This document shows positions 34,743-47,737 of a stretch of DNA of 64,000 nucleotides, piece after piece (within the stretch, counting starts at the first letter, position 1; the number at the start of each line of letters is the position of its first letter). The DNA is from Hypericum androsaemum. Its lineage: Eukaryota > Streptophyta > Magnoliopsida > Malpighiales > Hypericaceae. The stretch is from assembly GCA_963995505.1 (NCBI GenBank), contig OZ023199.1, positions 1,736,001-1,800,000 of the forward strand. Reading direction: 5' to 3'. The notes under the pieces are model-generated. The model worked only from the letters and a program-made list of their open reading frames with translations. It did no database searches and was not told the origin of the DNA. The position numbers and the translations under genes are program-made.

Positions 34743-36010
34743 ATGACTGAAGAAGAAGGGTCATCAGCGGCGGCTCTGATTAATTACCAGAGTTTGAACG
34801 AGGATGAGGATGAGTATCTACCCCCTGACGTTCTAATTTATGTGTATGAGCATGGGTTTCTACCCCCTGGCTTTCGAAAAGAAGAAGAAGATGATGAGTA
34901 TGAACCCCCATCAACAAGGACGACGACGAGGCTAAGGATGAGGATGTGCTGTCTTCCAAGGATGAGCCCATCAAGGATGAGGATGAGGATGATGTGGTGC
35001 TGCGACTGCTGTCGTCCAAGGATGAGCCGGGGCCCATCAAGGATGCGGATGTGCCGCGACTGCTGCCTTCGGTGGACCCACTGCCGGATGGCGCGTGGGA
35101 ACGGTGGGGGAGTCAAGCCGTTTATTTCGCGGCCCAAGACTATGGGGCCTATAGAAGTACGTACGGTAGCGTTATCTACGTAGGCATGAGCATTTACCCC
35201 ACAGACCTGTCCGTTTACCACGTCTTCGACTTCTCCTTCCCCGACTACTATGTCAGGTCCGTCAGGGAGTTGGCGTTCGCCATTGTGGGTTCATCGGCCT
35301 ATGTTGCAGGCAACAGACGTCTCTGGATGCGCCAAATCGGGGACCAGGGCTGCTGGGTGGACGGGCCCCCGTTCTCCATCTACGGCTGCACACCACGTCT
35401 CTTCGGTAGGCTCTATGCACTACGCTACTTCTGTGAACATGATCTGTGTTTAGGTCAAAACCCGGAGATTGCGGGGTGGTCCTGTGTAGGTGACCACACG
35501 ATGATTGTCCATGTTAAGTGTTGGGAAACGAAACGACAACGTTTCTAATGCTTCTGACACACTGAATGTTTTGACGGGAGGTGGACAGAGCTCGACGTCA
35601 CTCCATCTCCATCTCCATCTTTGTCTGACCATGTTGCCTACTGTGCCCAACTCGGTAGCAACGATCCCCTGTTCCTCCCTGAGCTTTCGCGTGCCACCAT
35701 GTTCCCCGTTGTTTTCGGTTTGAGTGGTGACCGCTTGCACTTGGAGGAGGTCGGCCAAGAGGTCGAGTTGCCGTGGGAGGAGCCCTACCATATGAAGCAT
35801 CTTCTATACTGGAACCTCATCAGCATGGGCGGTAATAGGTACTGTGCCTTTGCTTTCCCTACCGAGGGTAAACTTGATATCACCATTTTCACTTTTGATC
35901 TTCACCTGGATGATCATCATCCGTTGTTAAGAAGGTGCATTTCCGGCGCCATCCAAGAATTTCGTAAGTTCATGTGCGGGAAAGCCTACTTCAATTCTAC
36001 CTCCTGCTAG
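34743..36010 (+). pseudogene. Kelch-like acidic protein, degenerate copy
   Basis: Aligns along its length with the intact gene at 46361: acidic start (NYQSLNEDEDEY), then LLPSVDPLPDGAWE, VYFAAQDYGA, SAYVAGNRRLWMRQIG, and PWEEPYHMKHLLYWNLISMG near the end. Three lesions are visible: an indel near 34912 that shifts frame, loss of about 90 bp near 35455 (the segment corresponding to DAFQVLVDGSWRSL), and a TAA at about 35546 where the intact copy has TAC (RFYCF). Family function unknown. Confidence 0.85.
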
Positions 36011-37480
36011 TGTATCTAACAAGCAAGTGCTTGTACTTCTTTCAGCAATTTCTACTACGCTGCTCATCTTAAAGAAATGTGGCCAACCTTGTTGCAGCCA
36101 AATTGTTTATTTTATTATTTTGTGTGTGTCTTTACCATAATTTCTGGATGATTTGATACTCAAAAAGTCATTGGTACTCAAGCTCTGTTTACATTGGTAG
36201 ATACTTATTCGGCAATGATCTTATTCGAAGGGTGTCTAGCGGAAGAAAGAATATCTTTGTAATATGCAACTCGAGCTGTGTATTTTCTGAGTAATAAGCT
36301 CCGCCATCCGAAAACCAACCAAGTGTGATAGTTTATCAGTATGGAGAACGTTAGATATCTACCAAAAACCAAGCACCTCAATTTTCTGGTAAATTGCAAA
36401 TACTATCAGAAACGAACATGCGGAGAAAAGACATTGTTAGGAATTTGGTATCCGAATCTTTGGTACAGTCTATCGAAAAATCCTGATACAAATAAAATAC
36501 ATTATTTTAAATATTACTTTTTAATGTGACTCGACTATGAATCACAAGAATAATGTAAGAGATATGAATACTGCTCGTATTAAAAAAAGACACCGCACTT
36601 TATCAACCATTGGAAACTTTTTTGCTTGGTACCAATATTCATACTTGGAGGGAGGACAATTGGACTTAACGCTCTCTATAAACACGCTTTGACGACTGAT
36701 TTTGATCATGTTGTATTTTAAATATTTCTTTTTGTGCCTAGATGTGCACTTAGATAATATTAAGGAGGCCAGTCTATCCCAGTATACTCATACGTCTTGT
36801 GATATTGGGAATATAGCGGTATCTCGTAGTGCTGTAACTAGCCGTATGGTGTAAAATCAAGTTTACTGATAATAATGTCAAGGTAGAATTTATCCTACCA
36901 AGGTATTTTTTTCCCTTTCACGGATTTTTTTCACTAAATTTTCTCTGTCATATAATTTTACCGAAGCCGACATTGATTGTTAATTAGGATATAATCTCTT
37001 ATCTTTTATATATATAAGAATTCCGCCCCTCCATCTTCAAAAAAAAATACCAATATTGAGGATTCTCTTTTTCTTTGGTGAAAGTGAAACTCCATCATAA
37101 ATCATGATCTCGTCGAATCAGGCTCTTTGTTTATGATGGAGTGAGTAGTGTTTTACTCTTAACTTTTCCTTAATTGGTTGGCTTTTGCAGCTTCCATTCC
37201 TCTTGATTCCTTTATATGGTTTCAATTATATGGATGTCCAACTGACAGAGATGTCGATCTTCTTGGCAATGTTAGAAAGATCCCTTAACTTGCTTCTTTC
37301 AGTTGTGGATGGAGTACTATCTTAACTTTTTTTTTTGCCAAGATGAATCTAATTTCTTGTTTTCATATTGCTTTATTTACAATGTCCTTAACATATATGG
37401 TCACTTGGTAGGTTTTCCATCCAATCGTGGTATCTTTGGGTCGCTTGGGTGCCTTCGATTATGCAAATATTGATAAATTT
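36011..37480. other. Intergenic, no gene seen
   Basis: AT-rich sequence with short frames only; no homology to other parts of the window noticed. Confidence 0.55.
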
Positions 37481-37874
37481 TAAAGGAGGAGAAAGAGTAT
37501 TTTACAAGCTGAATGAATGTACTTTCTGAGTTAAATTAATTGATGATTACATGTACATATTTATAACGAAACATAATAACTAACTAGCTAAGCTAATAGA
37601 TCCCACATTGAACCACTTCCATCTTTGTAGTGCAAGTTGTTACGTGGCTGTGAAGTGCTCCTGGATCGAAGGAGCCAAAATGCAGCTGGCCAAGTGGAGT
37701 ATACAGGTGGTTGCGTGCGTGAGAATCGTGGAGAATCGGTGATGTGGTGGCAGGCTGTTGTAGAGCTAGCCGTTGGGAATGAGCCGATACTTGAGGAGGT
37801 ATATTTGTTACGCCCCCGCAAGTGGCGAGGTGTGTGGACATCGAGCATTCCCAACTTGGTGAACAAGAAATTGA

Positions 37875-38081
37875 GACGCTTGAAGTAATGTCATTAGATT
37901 GGAACTCTGCTCCGAGGATAATCGAAGCTGAGAGAGATGATTGGACGCTTGAAATAACGCCATTAGATTGGAACACTGCTTCGAGGACAATCGAAGCTGA
38001 GATAGATGATTGGACGCTTGAAATAACGCCATTAGATTGGAACACTGCTCCGAGGACAATCGAAGCTAAGAGAGATGATTG
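37875..38081. repeat. Three 69-bp tandem repeats
   Basis: Units at 37875, 37944 and 38013, each starting gacgcttgaa and containing attagattggaac and aatcgaagct. The 69-bp period keeps the frame (23 codons), open on both strands. A weaker stray unit is at 38434-38480. Confidence 0.9.
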
Positions 38082-38629
38082 GAGAGCAATGCATCAGTAG
38101 GATTCGTGACGACCATGGCTGCTATTGATCAACCTAGCTTGTAGTCATGAGAAGAAAGAACCTTTAGGCATTGATGTGCCTAGATGGTTCTGATTTTAGA
38201 GCAATGACCATCGATTGAGACCACGAATGGTAGTTATCGCCATTCATGACCGGAGAGACAAGAACCAACGCCGGGTTCTTGTTGGAATAAAGATGATACG
38301 AGCTGGACAGTTGACTAGAGAGACCTTCGTCGACGAGATTAGTGATGGCCATGGTTATTTTCGAATCAACTAGGTTGAGTGTCACCGGAGAATCAAATAT
38401 TAGGTGTTGATATGCCTAATAAGCTTGCTGAAGCAAGGTCATAAGGTTGGAACATTGCTCTGAGGATAATCGAAGTTGAGATAACTCGATTCGTCTTCCT
38501 TGATCAGGCTGGCCAGAAACGTGATTGACATGCAGACCATTTATGACAGCCATGGTTGCTCTAATCAACTTGGCTTCAAGTCATAAAGGAAGGAGGGAGC
38601 TTTAGGTGTTGATATGATATACCTAAATA

Positions 38630-38641
38630 GCTCTGATACCA
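38630..38641 (-). other. Primer-binding site (initiator tRNA-Met type)
   Basis: Reads tggtatcagagc on the minus strand, the standard primer-binding start of plant copia elements, placed upstream of the gag-like frame. Confidence 0.6.
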
Positions 38642-39056
38642 TTATAGAATTTAGAAAAATGGAGTTAAAGTGATGCAAGTAAAATGAACGTACTATCTGA
38701 GATAAAGTAAAGGAAGATAGTATTTGGAGAGGAAAAAAGTCAAAGCCCGTGCCGCACTTTGGTGAAGTCAAAGCCAGTGCAATCTTCGACCCGAGATGGG
38801 TCTCGTTTGAGGGGACATGTTGAGAATCTCACATCGGTTAAAACACGAGTGGAGGGCAAGTTTATAAGTGTAAAAAATTTACCAACTCGTTGTCTTAAGG
38901 TTTTGGGTTGGATATGAAGATTCTAACAAATATGCAGGTTTGTTGTGGTTGAGATAACAGTCAATATAATAGTCTTGCCTTTCACAGGATGCCCATTCAC
39001 AGTTCGTTGATTTCAGTCGGATGTGGATATGTAAGTTTTCATGTTGTATGTAACAG

Positions 39057-39890
39057 ATCCGGACATGCTCGAAGTTGGAAATGGAAGAATGACTAACGAA
39101 GAGTACATTGTACATTTCAGTATTTGCGCCATTTCCAAGGGACCATACAAGTTAATATGCATCAGCTTTGTGCCTTTCTTCTCCAGAAGCATATGATTGC
39201 GCATTTCATACCAAATCGTTGCTGCTTTCTAGGCTCCGCTGCTTCTCGGTGTGATGTTAGGAAGATTACATCGGAAATAATGAAGATCATCGCGAATAAG
39301 GAGGTCATTGCTGTTAACCAAGGTGAGGGATCATCCGCGGTTCGACATTCTCTCGTGTCTGCGGTACAAGTTAATGAAATAGTGATCTGATCTAGATATA
39401 CCATTGCAGATCCACTTAGTGTTCAAGCGAAGAAGGTTCGACCAGAAGGCGACCGAGAGGTAATTCTCTGTCCTATCAAGCTCATCATCCGCCTCAGGAT
39501 CCGCACATGTGCCGCCATTTCGAGATTGCAGACTTGAACATTCATCTGTTTCTCTCAACAGATTTGGACAGGGTCCCCTGCCAGGCTACAGAGTTGCACT
39601 CTGCTAGTGAACCAATGCCAGAGCCGCGATTCAATTACCGCCAACTGGGACGACATTGGGCTTCTGGATGACACTGAAATTGAAGCAAGAGATCTCTGGG
39701 AGGTACACTTTGAGACCCCGACATTTACACTTGAGCTGCATTGTCATTTTATCCCTTGACGCTCTTCTTGTCATCCATTTTTTCTCTTCTGACCCTGCGG
39801 TACGTATGTCTGATGCAGCCCCACACGCTCGAATCACACTTCGTCGAAAGGGTACCATTCTTGCAAGATGTACATCCTGAAGCCGGTCCG
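39057..39890 (+). pseudogene. Alpha-galactosidase relic 2 (exons 11-15, AGAL2-like)
   Basis: Splice-bounded pieces read [17 protein letters not shown], then APLLL with MKIIANKEVIAVNQ, then DPLSVQAKKVRPEGDRE, then RDSITANWDDIGLLDD, and finally HTLESHFVERV with CKMY(I)LKP in a shifted frame. This wording matches a different GH27 subfamily from the three intact genes (which have [20 protein letters not shown]). Lesions: donor gt changed to gg after 39139, a 1-bp loss in CDVR at about 39250, compensating indels at about 39572-39600, and a deletion in the last exon. Exons 1-10 are absent. Confidence 0.85.
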
Positions 39891-41180
39891 GAACGATCAT
39901 TAGATTGTTACATTAGTGCAGAAGAGACGCCATTGCGAATTCTTCTGTCGTTGTTAGGATTTTTAGTTGCTTATTTTAGTATGGTTGTTCTTCATTGGCA
40001 TTTAGCAGAAAGATGCTAAAAGATCCAAACACAATAAAAAAGAATTGAACCCAGAAAGTGAAATCAATAAAACAACAAGACTCATTTTATCTCTCTCCTT
40101 TTGCGCATTTGCTTATGCCATACGTTAGCAGGCAATTATTTCCATTCAAGGCTCCATCCAGAGTGATGGTGATAAAGTACGGGTTCGAGCAGAGTAGAAT
40201 CTTTGAAACGTTGGCAATACTTTTCTGTTAGTATTTAACGCTGGTACATTTTCAAAGAATCGAATTCAACATATTTTGGTTAAAATAGAATAACCTACTC
40301 ACAAGTTAATCAGTTAATCTAAATACTTGTCGGTAAATTTATGTTTACTTACAACTTACAAACTATTTTTTCGCATAGATATCTCTTCCGGAGATTAAAA
40401 CACGGTCGTACAGTGATTAATTTAATCATGTAATGGAATGTCATATTCCAAAAATTCGCATTTACCAAACAGGTCAACAGGGAAGTTTAGATCACGTTGC
40501 CAATCAAGAAAGTAATGCCCAAACCTTATCCACGTGAAAAAGACAGAGTACCTAAATCGCTAATGCACATAGGTCTGAACGAGGACTGATTGTGTGCTTC
40601 CAGTACAGACAAGAAATTAAGATGGTTGCGATCTCCTTGTCTCCGTCTCCTCCGATACTAACTACAACAAGAGCTCCTCAATGACAAATACAAGAAGTTA
40701 CTTTTATTACCACCATTTTCCATGCGGAACACCAAGGGCCTTGGACGTCAAAATTAACTTGTATAATACACTTCTATTATTGCGTCGAAGGTACCTCTGT
40801 TTCCTTGAAAAATATTTTTCTGGTTCTAACAAACACCAAAAAATATAATAAGTAACCTAATTACTAATTATTTAGATTAAACAAATTTCCATTTAAAAAA
40901 ATTGGAAATTCATTTTTACACTCCAGACAATATGTGCTTGCCATTGCAGGTCCAACATATATGGTAATATTTTTATGGTCCAAACATATATGGTAATTAT
41001 TTAATGGTCCAACCAAAGTGACCCTTTTTAAGAAACCTTCTGTGCATCTTTAATTTGGCGTGCCTTGGAAGCACATATAGACTTACATTTCTTTTTAACC
41101 TTTGGTGATCGAATCGATCACCGTCAGTCCTATTTCAAAGGGTGATTTGGACCGAATGCTATCGGTTATACACTTACATT
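39891..41180. other. Intergenic 5' of alpha-galactosidase B
   Basis: The stretch 39918-40140 and 40430-40640 parallel 21540-21840 and 22110/24554-24660. 40890-41110 parallels 48830-49020. This is duplicated alpha-galactosidase flank with no gene. Confidence 0.6.
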
Positions 41181-41189
41181 TATATATAT
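41181..41189 (+). promoter_or_regulatory. TATA box of alpha-galactosidase B
   Basis: tatatatat lies 71 bp before the ATG, in the block shared with copy A. Confidence 0.6.
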
Positions 41190-41259
41190 GCGTGTGTACC
41201 CTGTCATCTAATTCCATGTATTAGCTTCAGATCAGGAAAAGAGATTAGTAGCAGCAGCG

Positions 41260-44200
41260 ATGGCCGCCTATTTGATGTTGCTCATACTTCTGATAGCCAC
41301 GATTTCATGTGTAAGAGGCGATCGAGTCTCGAGCAGGAGGAGCCTTGCAGATAACGGCCTTGGCTCAACTCCTCAAATGGGGTGAGTTCCTTTCGAATCG
41401 TCTTCCCTTATCGCGCATCGGCTTTCTTACTATCCGAATCGATCCGTTCTTCGTGTATCAGATGGAACAGCTGGAACCATTTCAATTGCAACATTAACGA
41501 GACGATCATCCGAGAAACAGGTGAATACTACTGCCGTCTTTATAGTCCTACCCAACTCGTATCTTTCTGGTTGAAGCTAATGTATACACTTTTTGCATCT
41601 TTTTGGTTGCAGCTGATGCAATTGTGTCTACTGGACTAGGGGAAGTAGGATACAATTATGTTAACATAGGTAAAGGCTCTTTCATCAATACCGGCGAGCC
41701 TTTGTTTACTTAGTTCGAAAGCAATCCGGGTTCTGATTATATATATGCTGCACCTGCAATATTGCAGATGATTGCTGGGGTGAACTAAATAGAGATGCAG
41801 AGGTAAAATTCTTCTTCACATTGATCCAATCAGTACCATTTTACGAATTTCGAAGGGCTGAACTATACGCTGGTGGGGCTGATTGCTCATTAGTGCAAAC
41901 TTCAAGGGCCGGATAGTATTTTTGAAGCCTCATAGTTGGAGTTGAACTAATGACAGGGAAATATGGTTGCTAATGAAGCAAGTTTTCCATCAGGGATTAA
42001 GGCCCTGGCCGATTATGTTCATAGCAGGGGTCTCAAGTTGGGGATTTACTCTGATGCAGGGTATTTACTTCCTTAGATTCTTCTTTTCTTATTGCTTGTA
42101 ACTTTAGATGTTCATGGTTTATTCATATCTTTGATGTTAAAAGCAATTTTGACTACCACAAAGTGGGCAGCTGAGTTGGTAAAAAGTCGTTCTAGTGTAA
42201 TTCGGTAGAGAGAGATTTGTTATCTTTGCATGGATTAATCTAATACGAGTCTGAATAAGAGTGGGTTTGATTTTAAAAATCGGATTGACAAGAGAGAAGA
42301 CCATATTTCTTGACTAAGGAAGAGTATTTAGTACAGAGAAATCTTTCTCAACCAAAACAATGAATACAGAGAAAATTAACAAAACATCTAGTAGGAATTG
42401 AACTATAGACTTTCGTCAATTTATCTACATCGTGTTGTTTTGTTATTTCCATATGACAAAATATTATAGTCTTGAACCAAATGATGTTGCAGGAGTCAAA
42501 CCTGCAGCAAGCAGATGCCAGGTTCTCTAGGCCATGAAGACCAAGATGCTAAAACCTTTGCTTCATGGGTAAATTTTCGTCCTTTATTTATAAATGAATT
42601 TCTTCTACTCCAATTGTAGTTTCTGAGTTTAAACTCTCGTTGAACTATAACCACAAATTATCACATCACTTTTTACAACTTGAGTTAGATATCGACATCC
42701 ATAATCTTTATATGTGTTCCAGGGAATTGATTATCTGAAATACGACAATTGCAATACTCCTGGCACGAGTCCGGAAGAAAGGTATTTACATCATATACTC
42801 GTACGCTTACTAATATTTTCTATTAAATATTTTTATATAAGTTGTTTGCCACCTTAGTTGAGCAGTTTTTTAATTCGAAAAAATATATTTCATATAATTT
42901 TGATTCAATCTGATAAATATTTTCCGACAGAATAAACACTTACGAACTAATGACTTCTATTGAACTCAGATTTCCTATAATGGGCAAGGCGTTACAGAAT
43001 TCAGGGAGGGTTATCTTTTTCTCCATGTGTGAATGGTAATTAACTAGACATGATCCCCTTGAATTGGATTTGGTTATTTTTATTCAACCTGAGAAATTAC
43101 GTCTGTTGTTTTTTCGGACAGGTAGAGAATATATTATAAATATAAGTGAATATATTTAATCAATCAATTATAATTGATTAGACATGTTCATCTCGACCTT
43201 CGGACGACAGTGCTAATATTATGTCGTTCATCAGAATGTGTTGACCGAAGATTTGTTCAATGTTCAGGGGAATTGATAATCCGGCAACATGGGCATCGGA
43301 TGTCGGAAATAGTTGGAGAACAACCGGAGATATTCAGGATAACTGGGACAGGTTATAAAATAATCTTGTCTCGATTACAACAAATTAAGTTACAACATAT
43401 TTGGTATGTTGTGACGAATCCACATTCGCTAAAATATACCTATTTAAAATATATTCAATAAAATATAAAAGATAAATTGAACATTTGTCTAAATTTAGAA
43501 AATCATAACCGTTGAATATATGAATACACTAATTTTTTCTAAAAGTTATGTATCATTATTCTTACCTCCTGATATATTTGACGGTTAAGATTTTGGATAT
43601 TTCGGGTGTTGCATGATTTTGGTGGAACAACATCACCACTTAACATTTTTGTGACATGTGGATCAGCATGACATCGAATGCTGATCGGAATGATCAATGG
43701 GCATCATATGCCGGACCTGGTGGCTGGAATGGTATAAATCACATACTTCTTTCGAAATTATTTTTGGTTAGATTTATATCATCTAGAATCTAAATATGTT
43801 GTATCCTACTAGGAAAAATTCAAATTCTCTTGCAACTAGAAGATATGATTCAAAATATTTTCTTGTGATGCATTAGAATGTACTAAAAGCATATAATAAA
43901 ACATTAATTTTGAAACTAAGGTTCCTTGACAAAAACACGAGTTTTGATAATTTTTACCATGTTGAATTAAGAACAGGTTGATTCCTTAGTTTGTTGTTGT
44001 TTACATGGTCCTCTATTATGACACCTTAACAAAGTCAAAATATTTTGAATTGGATATGAAAATTATAATACACCCTTTTAATTTTAGTAAAATATTTCTT
44101 TTGCTGATGACTTCTTTGTATCAGATCCTGATATGCTCGAAGTAGGAAATGGCGGAATGACATTCGAAGAGTACAGATCACATTTTAGCATCTGGGTGTT

Positions 44201-45451
44201 GGCCAAAGTATATCTTATATTATCTCAATTTTTAAAATTATTCCACATGAAACAACATATATTACATGTGATCTTTAGATACTCGTATAATCTAACATTA
44301 TTTTATCTTGTCACAATAGGCACCGCTCTTAATTGGATGTGATGTGAGATGTATAGACAATGCGACTCTTGCATTGCTCACCAACCCGGAGGTTGTTGGT
44401 GTCAACCAAGGTAAGATAACTGTCCATGTCGGGAGATTTTTCTAATGATTTTAATTCGTAAATTTTGAATTTAAAATTTATTTTAGTGAATTCAAATTTT
44501 TTATTACCTTGACCAACTCTCGGTTGATATTTTTCGGGAGGATTTGCTCAATAAAAATGTGGTTTATTTGATTTCCCAACAGATGCACTCGGAGTTCAGG
44601 GGAAGAAAGTTAAGAAAGATGGTGATCAAGAGGTAATTTGCTATTTGGGTCCTATACCAGCCTATTGGGCTCATCATAAGGCCCAACTCATCCTATTTTT
44701 GGTGTTGCAGGTGTGGGCTGGGCCGCTCTCAGGTAATAGAGTGGCAGTGGTGTTGTGGAACAGAGGATCCTCGCAGGCAAATATCACAGCTAGTTGGACG
44801 GACATAGGCCTTAGGCCACCAACTGTCGTTGATGCTCGGGACTTGTGGGCGGTAATAATTTGTACCTTCTACGATCGGATTGATGGTTTGACAGGTCCAA
44901 TTGTCAACAGATAAATATGGCGAAACGTTTACGTGTCAAAATCGTAGAACGGTCTAGTTTGTGATCCGCTGACTAATGGTTAAACCGATCGAACTAGTTA
45001 TTTTATTGGATTCGACGTGCCAGTTTAGCCAAAATTTCAAAATTTTATTTCGTTTTTGAAAAAAATCGAGTTTTCAAATTATAATATTATGCTTATAAAA
45101 AATAAAATTTTCAATATATCATTAGAGGGTGTTTAGAATTATCTAACATTTTAATATTAAATGTAGTTATTTAATTAATCGTTTGTCAGATTAATCGAAC
45201 TAAAAAAAGAGAATTTTCCGGAGTTTTGTAATACCCGTTGTTAATCTAAAAAATGCTGAAATATCCAACTCGGTAATTATATTTACTGATCACATTCTAG
45301 TTGTTGTTGTTTGTAACAGAATTCGACACAGCAATCAATTCAAGATCATATAACAGCGGTGGTGGATTCTCACGATTGCAAAATGTACGTGCTCACGCCG
45401 GTTTCAAAGGATGCTTCTGAATTTAGGGGTGCAAGTGCTCCTCTAGCCTGA
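41260..45451 (+). CDS. AGAL1-like: Alpha-galactosidase, GH27 (copy B)
   Basis: Secreted-type alpha-galactosidase of 407 aa. Fifteen exons with exactly the lengths of copy A: 41260-41381, 41462-41520, 41613-41669, 41768-41802, 41957-42060, 42493-42568, 42723-42781, 42970-43035, 43268-43351, 43667-43731, 44125-44207, 44320-44410, 44583-44632, 44711-44851, 45320-45451. Signal peptide [13 protein letters not shown]. Nucleophile Asp159 (YLKYDNC), acid/base Asp214 in the canonical RTTGDI context, and [19 protein letters not shown] intact. Introns 6-10 are shorter than in copy A. This is the copy that looks most like a standard active enzyme. Confidence 0.95.
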
Positions 45452-46360
45452 TGTGTACTTGTACTTCCCCCATATGCTGTGACTAAGTTATGGAAATTAA
45501 TGATAATTTACAATTTCATCATGCAATTTTTGTGAATAATTTTTTATCCATGTTACCAACAAGTACTTAGATTAAGAGAGTTATTCTGACATAATAAAAT
45601 ATTTCGAATTTAAGTCCTTGAAAATGTAAGATTATTAAATACTTGTTGTCAAAGATACGTACCCAAATGGAATATGAAATAACCAGAAGTAATTATACAT
45701 ATACCAGTAGGTTTAAAAAAAACTTATTATCCAAGTCAGAAAATTCAGAAATCAGACTGAAAGTGAATTACCACCTTATTTTGTACCGTTCTAAAATGTA
45801 ACACAATTTGGTATCCGGTATCAGTATTTCGGTCCTGTCATTAGGATTTTAGAAATTTTGGTATTAAGTACTTCAAAAAAAAAATCGGGTTGGTATGAAA
45901 ATAAAACTGTATGTATATGAATAATAAACTGAATATTTTTCAAATAGTAAAATGAAATTTGTCGTAGAAACATTATGGGCCTCTCCAATTTTCAGTATTC
46001 TGTATCTAAATTATGAAATCAATGCCGGAAATATTTCTGCAGTTAGTGGGCTGCATATTTTGTCCTATAACACATTGATTCTCCTACTTTCTTATCCTAT
46101 TAGCATTACCTAATTAATCCTTTTATGTTCTTTTGCATGATATTTTTCTTTCTTTTTTATTTATCACTTGTTCCATTTTATTATTTCCATAATAAATTCT
46201 ACATTTTTCTATAAACAAATTTAATATTTTTTAATTAATTTTCGGAATATATACCAAACGCGTAGTGCAGAAAGTTTCTGAAGCCGTAACGACCGGTCCT
46301 TGCGGTGGCGGTTTAACAAAAGAAAGAACGACATAAAAAAAGTGCAATTAGGGTTTGGCG
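45452..46360. other. Intergenic between alpha-galactosidase B and kelch-like gene
   Basis: The first 500 bp repeat the 3' flanks of copies A and C. The last 100 bp form the likely leader of the kelch-like gene (agtgcaattagggtttggcg, shared with 34720, 57450 and 62650). No TATA stands out. Confidence 0.6.
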
Positions 46361-47737
46361 ATGCATGAGGACGAAGGGTCATCACCGTCTCCTCCTCCAA
46401 ATAAGTACCAGAGGTTGAACGAGGACGAAGATGAGTATTGTTTTTTTGGTCAGGAGGATGAAGATAAGTATGGGTCTCGAATGTATGATTATTTGTCGAG
46501 CGACGAGGACGAGGGCAAGGGCGAGGGCGAGGGCGAGGACGAGGATAAGCCCCCCATGATCAAGGATGAGGATGAGGATGATGAGGATGTGCTGCGACTG
46601 CTGTCGTCAACGGATGAGCCTGGGCCCATGAAGGATGCGGATGTGCCGCGACTGCTGCCTTCGGTGGACCCACTGCCGGATGGTGCGTGGGAACTGTGGG
46701 GGAGTCGAGCCGTTTATTTCGCGGCCAAAGACATTGGGGCCTGTAGACACACTTACCCAGGTAACATTATCTACACAGGCCTGAGCATTTACGTAATCAA
46801 CCCCACCGACCAGCGGTTACCCGTTTACCACGTCTTCGACTTCTCCTTCCCCATGCTCAGGTCCGTCTGGGGCTTGACATTTGCCATCGTGGGTTCATAT
46901 GCCTACGTTGCAGGCAATGAACGTCTCTGGGTGCGCGAAATCGGGGACAAGGACCAGGGCTGCTGGGTGGACGGGCCCCGTTACGACATGTACAACTGCA
47001 CGCCATTGCTCTTCTCTCTCGGCGGAAGACTCTACGCACTCTGCTGCTTCGGTCTACCTGATCCGTGCAGAGATCCAACCCCCAAGGACTACACGGATGC
47101 ATTCCAGGTTCTTGTAGATGGGAGCTGGCGATCCCTCAAGGCTCCGCCCCCCTGTTTTGGGTGCAGCGGCTTGATGATAGGGTGGTCCTGCGTTGGTGAC
47201 CACACAATAATTGTCCATGTTGAGCGCTGGAAAACGGTCCAGCAGCAACGCTTCTACTGCTTCCGACTACACACTGATGGTTTTGCCGGGAAGTGGACAG
47301 AGCTCGACGTCACTCCGTCTCCTCCTCCATCCCTGTGTGACCGTGTTGTCTACTGTGCCCATCTCGGTAGCAACGATCCCCTGTTCGTGTTCCTCCCTGT
47401 GCTTTCCCGTACTACCATGTCCACTGTTGTTTTCGGTTTGAGTGGTGACTGCTTGCACTTGGGGGAGGTCGGCCGAGAGGTCGAGTTGCCGTGGGAGGAG
47501 CCCTACCATATGAATCATTTTCTATACTGGAACCTCATCAGCATGGGCGGTAACAGGTACTGTGCCTTTGCTTTCCCTACCGAGGGTAAACTTGATATCA
47601 ACATTTTCACTTTTGATCTTCACCTGGAGCCCCCTCCGTTAAGATTGTGCACTCCCGAAGCCATGCACTTGGTAGACAAGAATTTTGTAAACTCATGTGC
47701 GGGAAAGCGTTCTTCAGTTCTAACTAACTCCTGTTAG
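46361..47737 (+). CDS. Kelch-like protein with acidic N-terminus (intact copy)
   Basis: Single-exon, 458 aa; I do not recognise a named family. The ATG at 46361 is conserved in position after agggtttg with the sibling starts. Residues 1-85 are strongly acidic (KYQRLNEDEDEY, GEGEGEDED, KDEDEDDEDVL). The remainder has kelch/beta-propeller-like phrases: YAYVAGNERLWVREIG, LLFSLGGRLYALCCF, DGSWRSLKAPPP, GWSCVGDHTIIVHVERW and VVFGLSGDCLHLGEV. No F-box or membrane segment is seen. Three broken relatives (34743, 57473, 62669) surround it, so this is the only complete member here. A DUF1618-type or plant F-box-associated propeller is the alternative description. Localisation and function unknown. Confidence 0.85.
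   Translation: MHEDEGSSPSPPPNKYQRLNEDEDEYCFFGQEDEDKYGSRMYDYLSSDEDEGKGEGEGEDEDKPPMIKDEDEDDEDVLRLLSSTDEPGPMKDADVPRLLPSVDPLPDGAWELWGSRAVYFAAKDIGACRHTYPGNIIYTGLSIYVINPTDQRLPVYHVFDFSFPMLRSVWGLTFAIVGSYAYVAGNERLWVREIGDKDQGCWVDGPRYDMYNCTPLLFSLGGRLYALCCFGLPDPCRDPTPKDYTDAFQVLVDGSWRSLKAPPPCFGCSGLMIGWSCVGDHTIIVHVERWKTVQQQRFYCFRLHTDGFAGKWTELDVTPSPPPSLCDRVVYCAHLGSNDPLFVFLPVLSRTTMSTVVFGLSGDCLHLGEVGREVELPWEEPYHMNHFLYWNLISMGGNRYCAFAFPTEGKLDINIFTFDLHLEPPPLRLCTPEAMHLVDKNFVNSCAGKRSSVLTNSC

Larger units (their letters stand above)
37481..38870 (-). mobile_element. Degenerate Ty1/copia fragment (gag N-terminus)
   Basis: On the minus strand 38385-38164 encodes NPALVLVSPVMNGDNYHSW followed by SMVIALKS, the typical start of copia-type Gag (UBN2 type). 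A primer-binding-like site lies upstream of it at 38630-38641. No protease, integrase or reverse transcriptase is recognised. The piece 38818-38860 (tgttgagaatctcacatcgg) resembles a plant LTR start but in the opposite orientation, so two elements may be mixed here. Confidence 0.55.

Noticed and set aside
34780..35221. Ser- and His-rich minus-strand frames opposite the kelch-like copies
   Set aside because: Antisense shadows of the GAT/GAG-rich acidic coding tract.
37593..38059. Repeat-bearing minus-strand frames (NGVISSVQSSxSAS units) as a novel repeat protein
   Set aside because: The 69-bp DNA repeat is open on both strands by chance of period, and the surroundings look like a copia fragment.
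46355..46360. Start of the kelch-like gene at TTG 46355
   Set aside because: Plant nuclear genes start at ATG; the ATG at 46361 lines up with the starts of the related copies.
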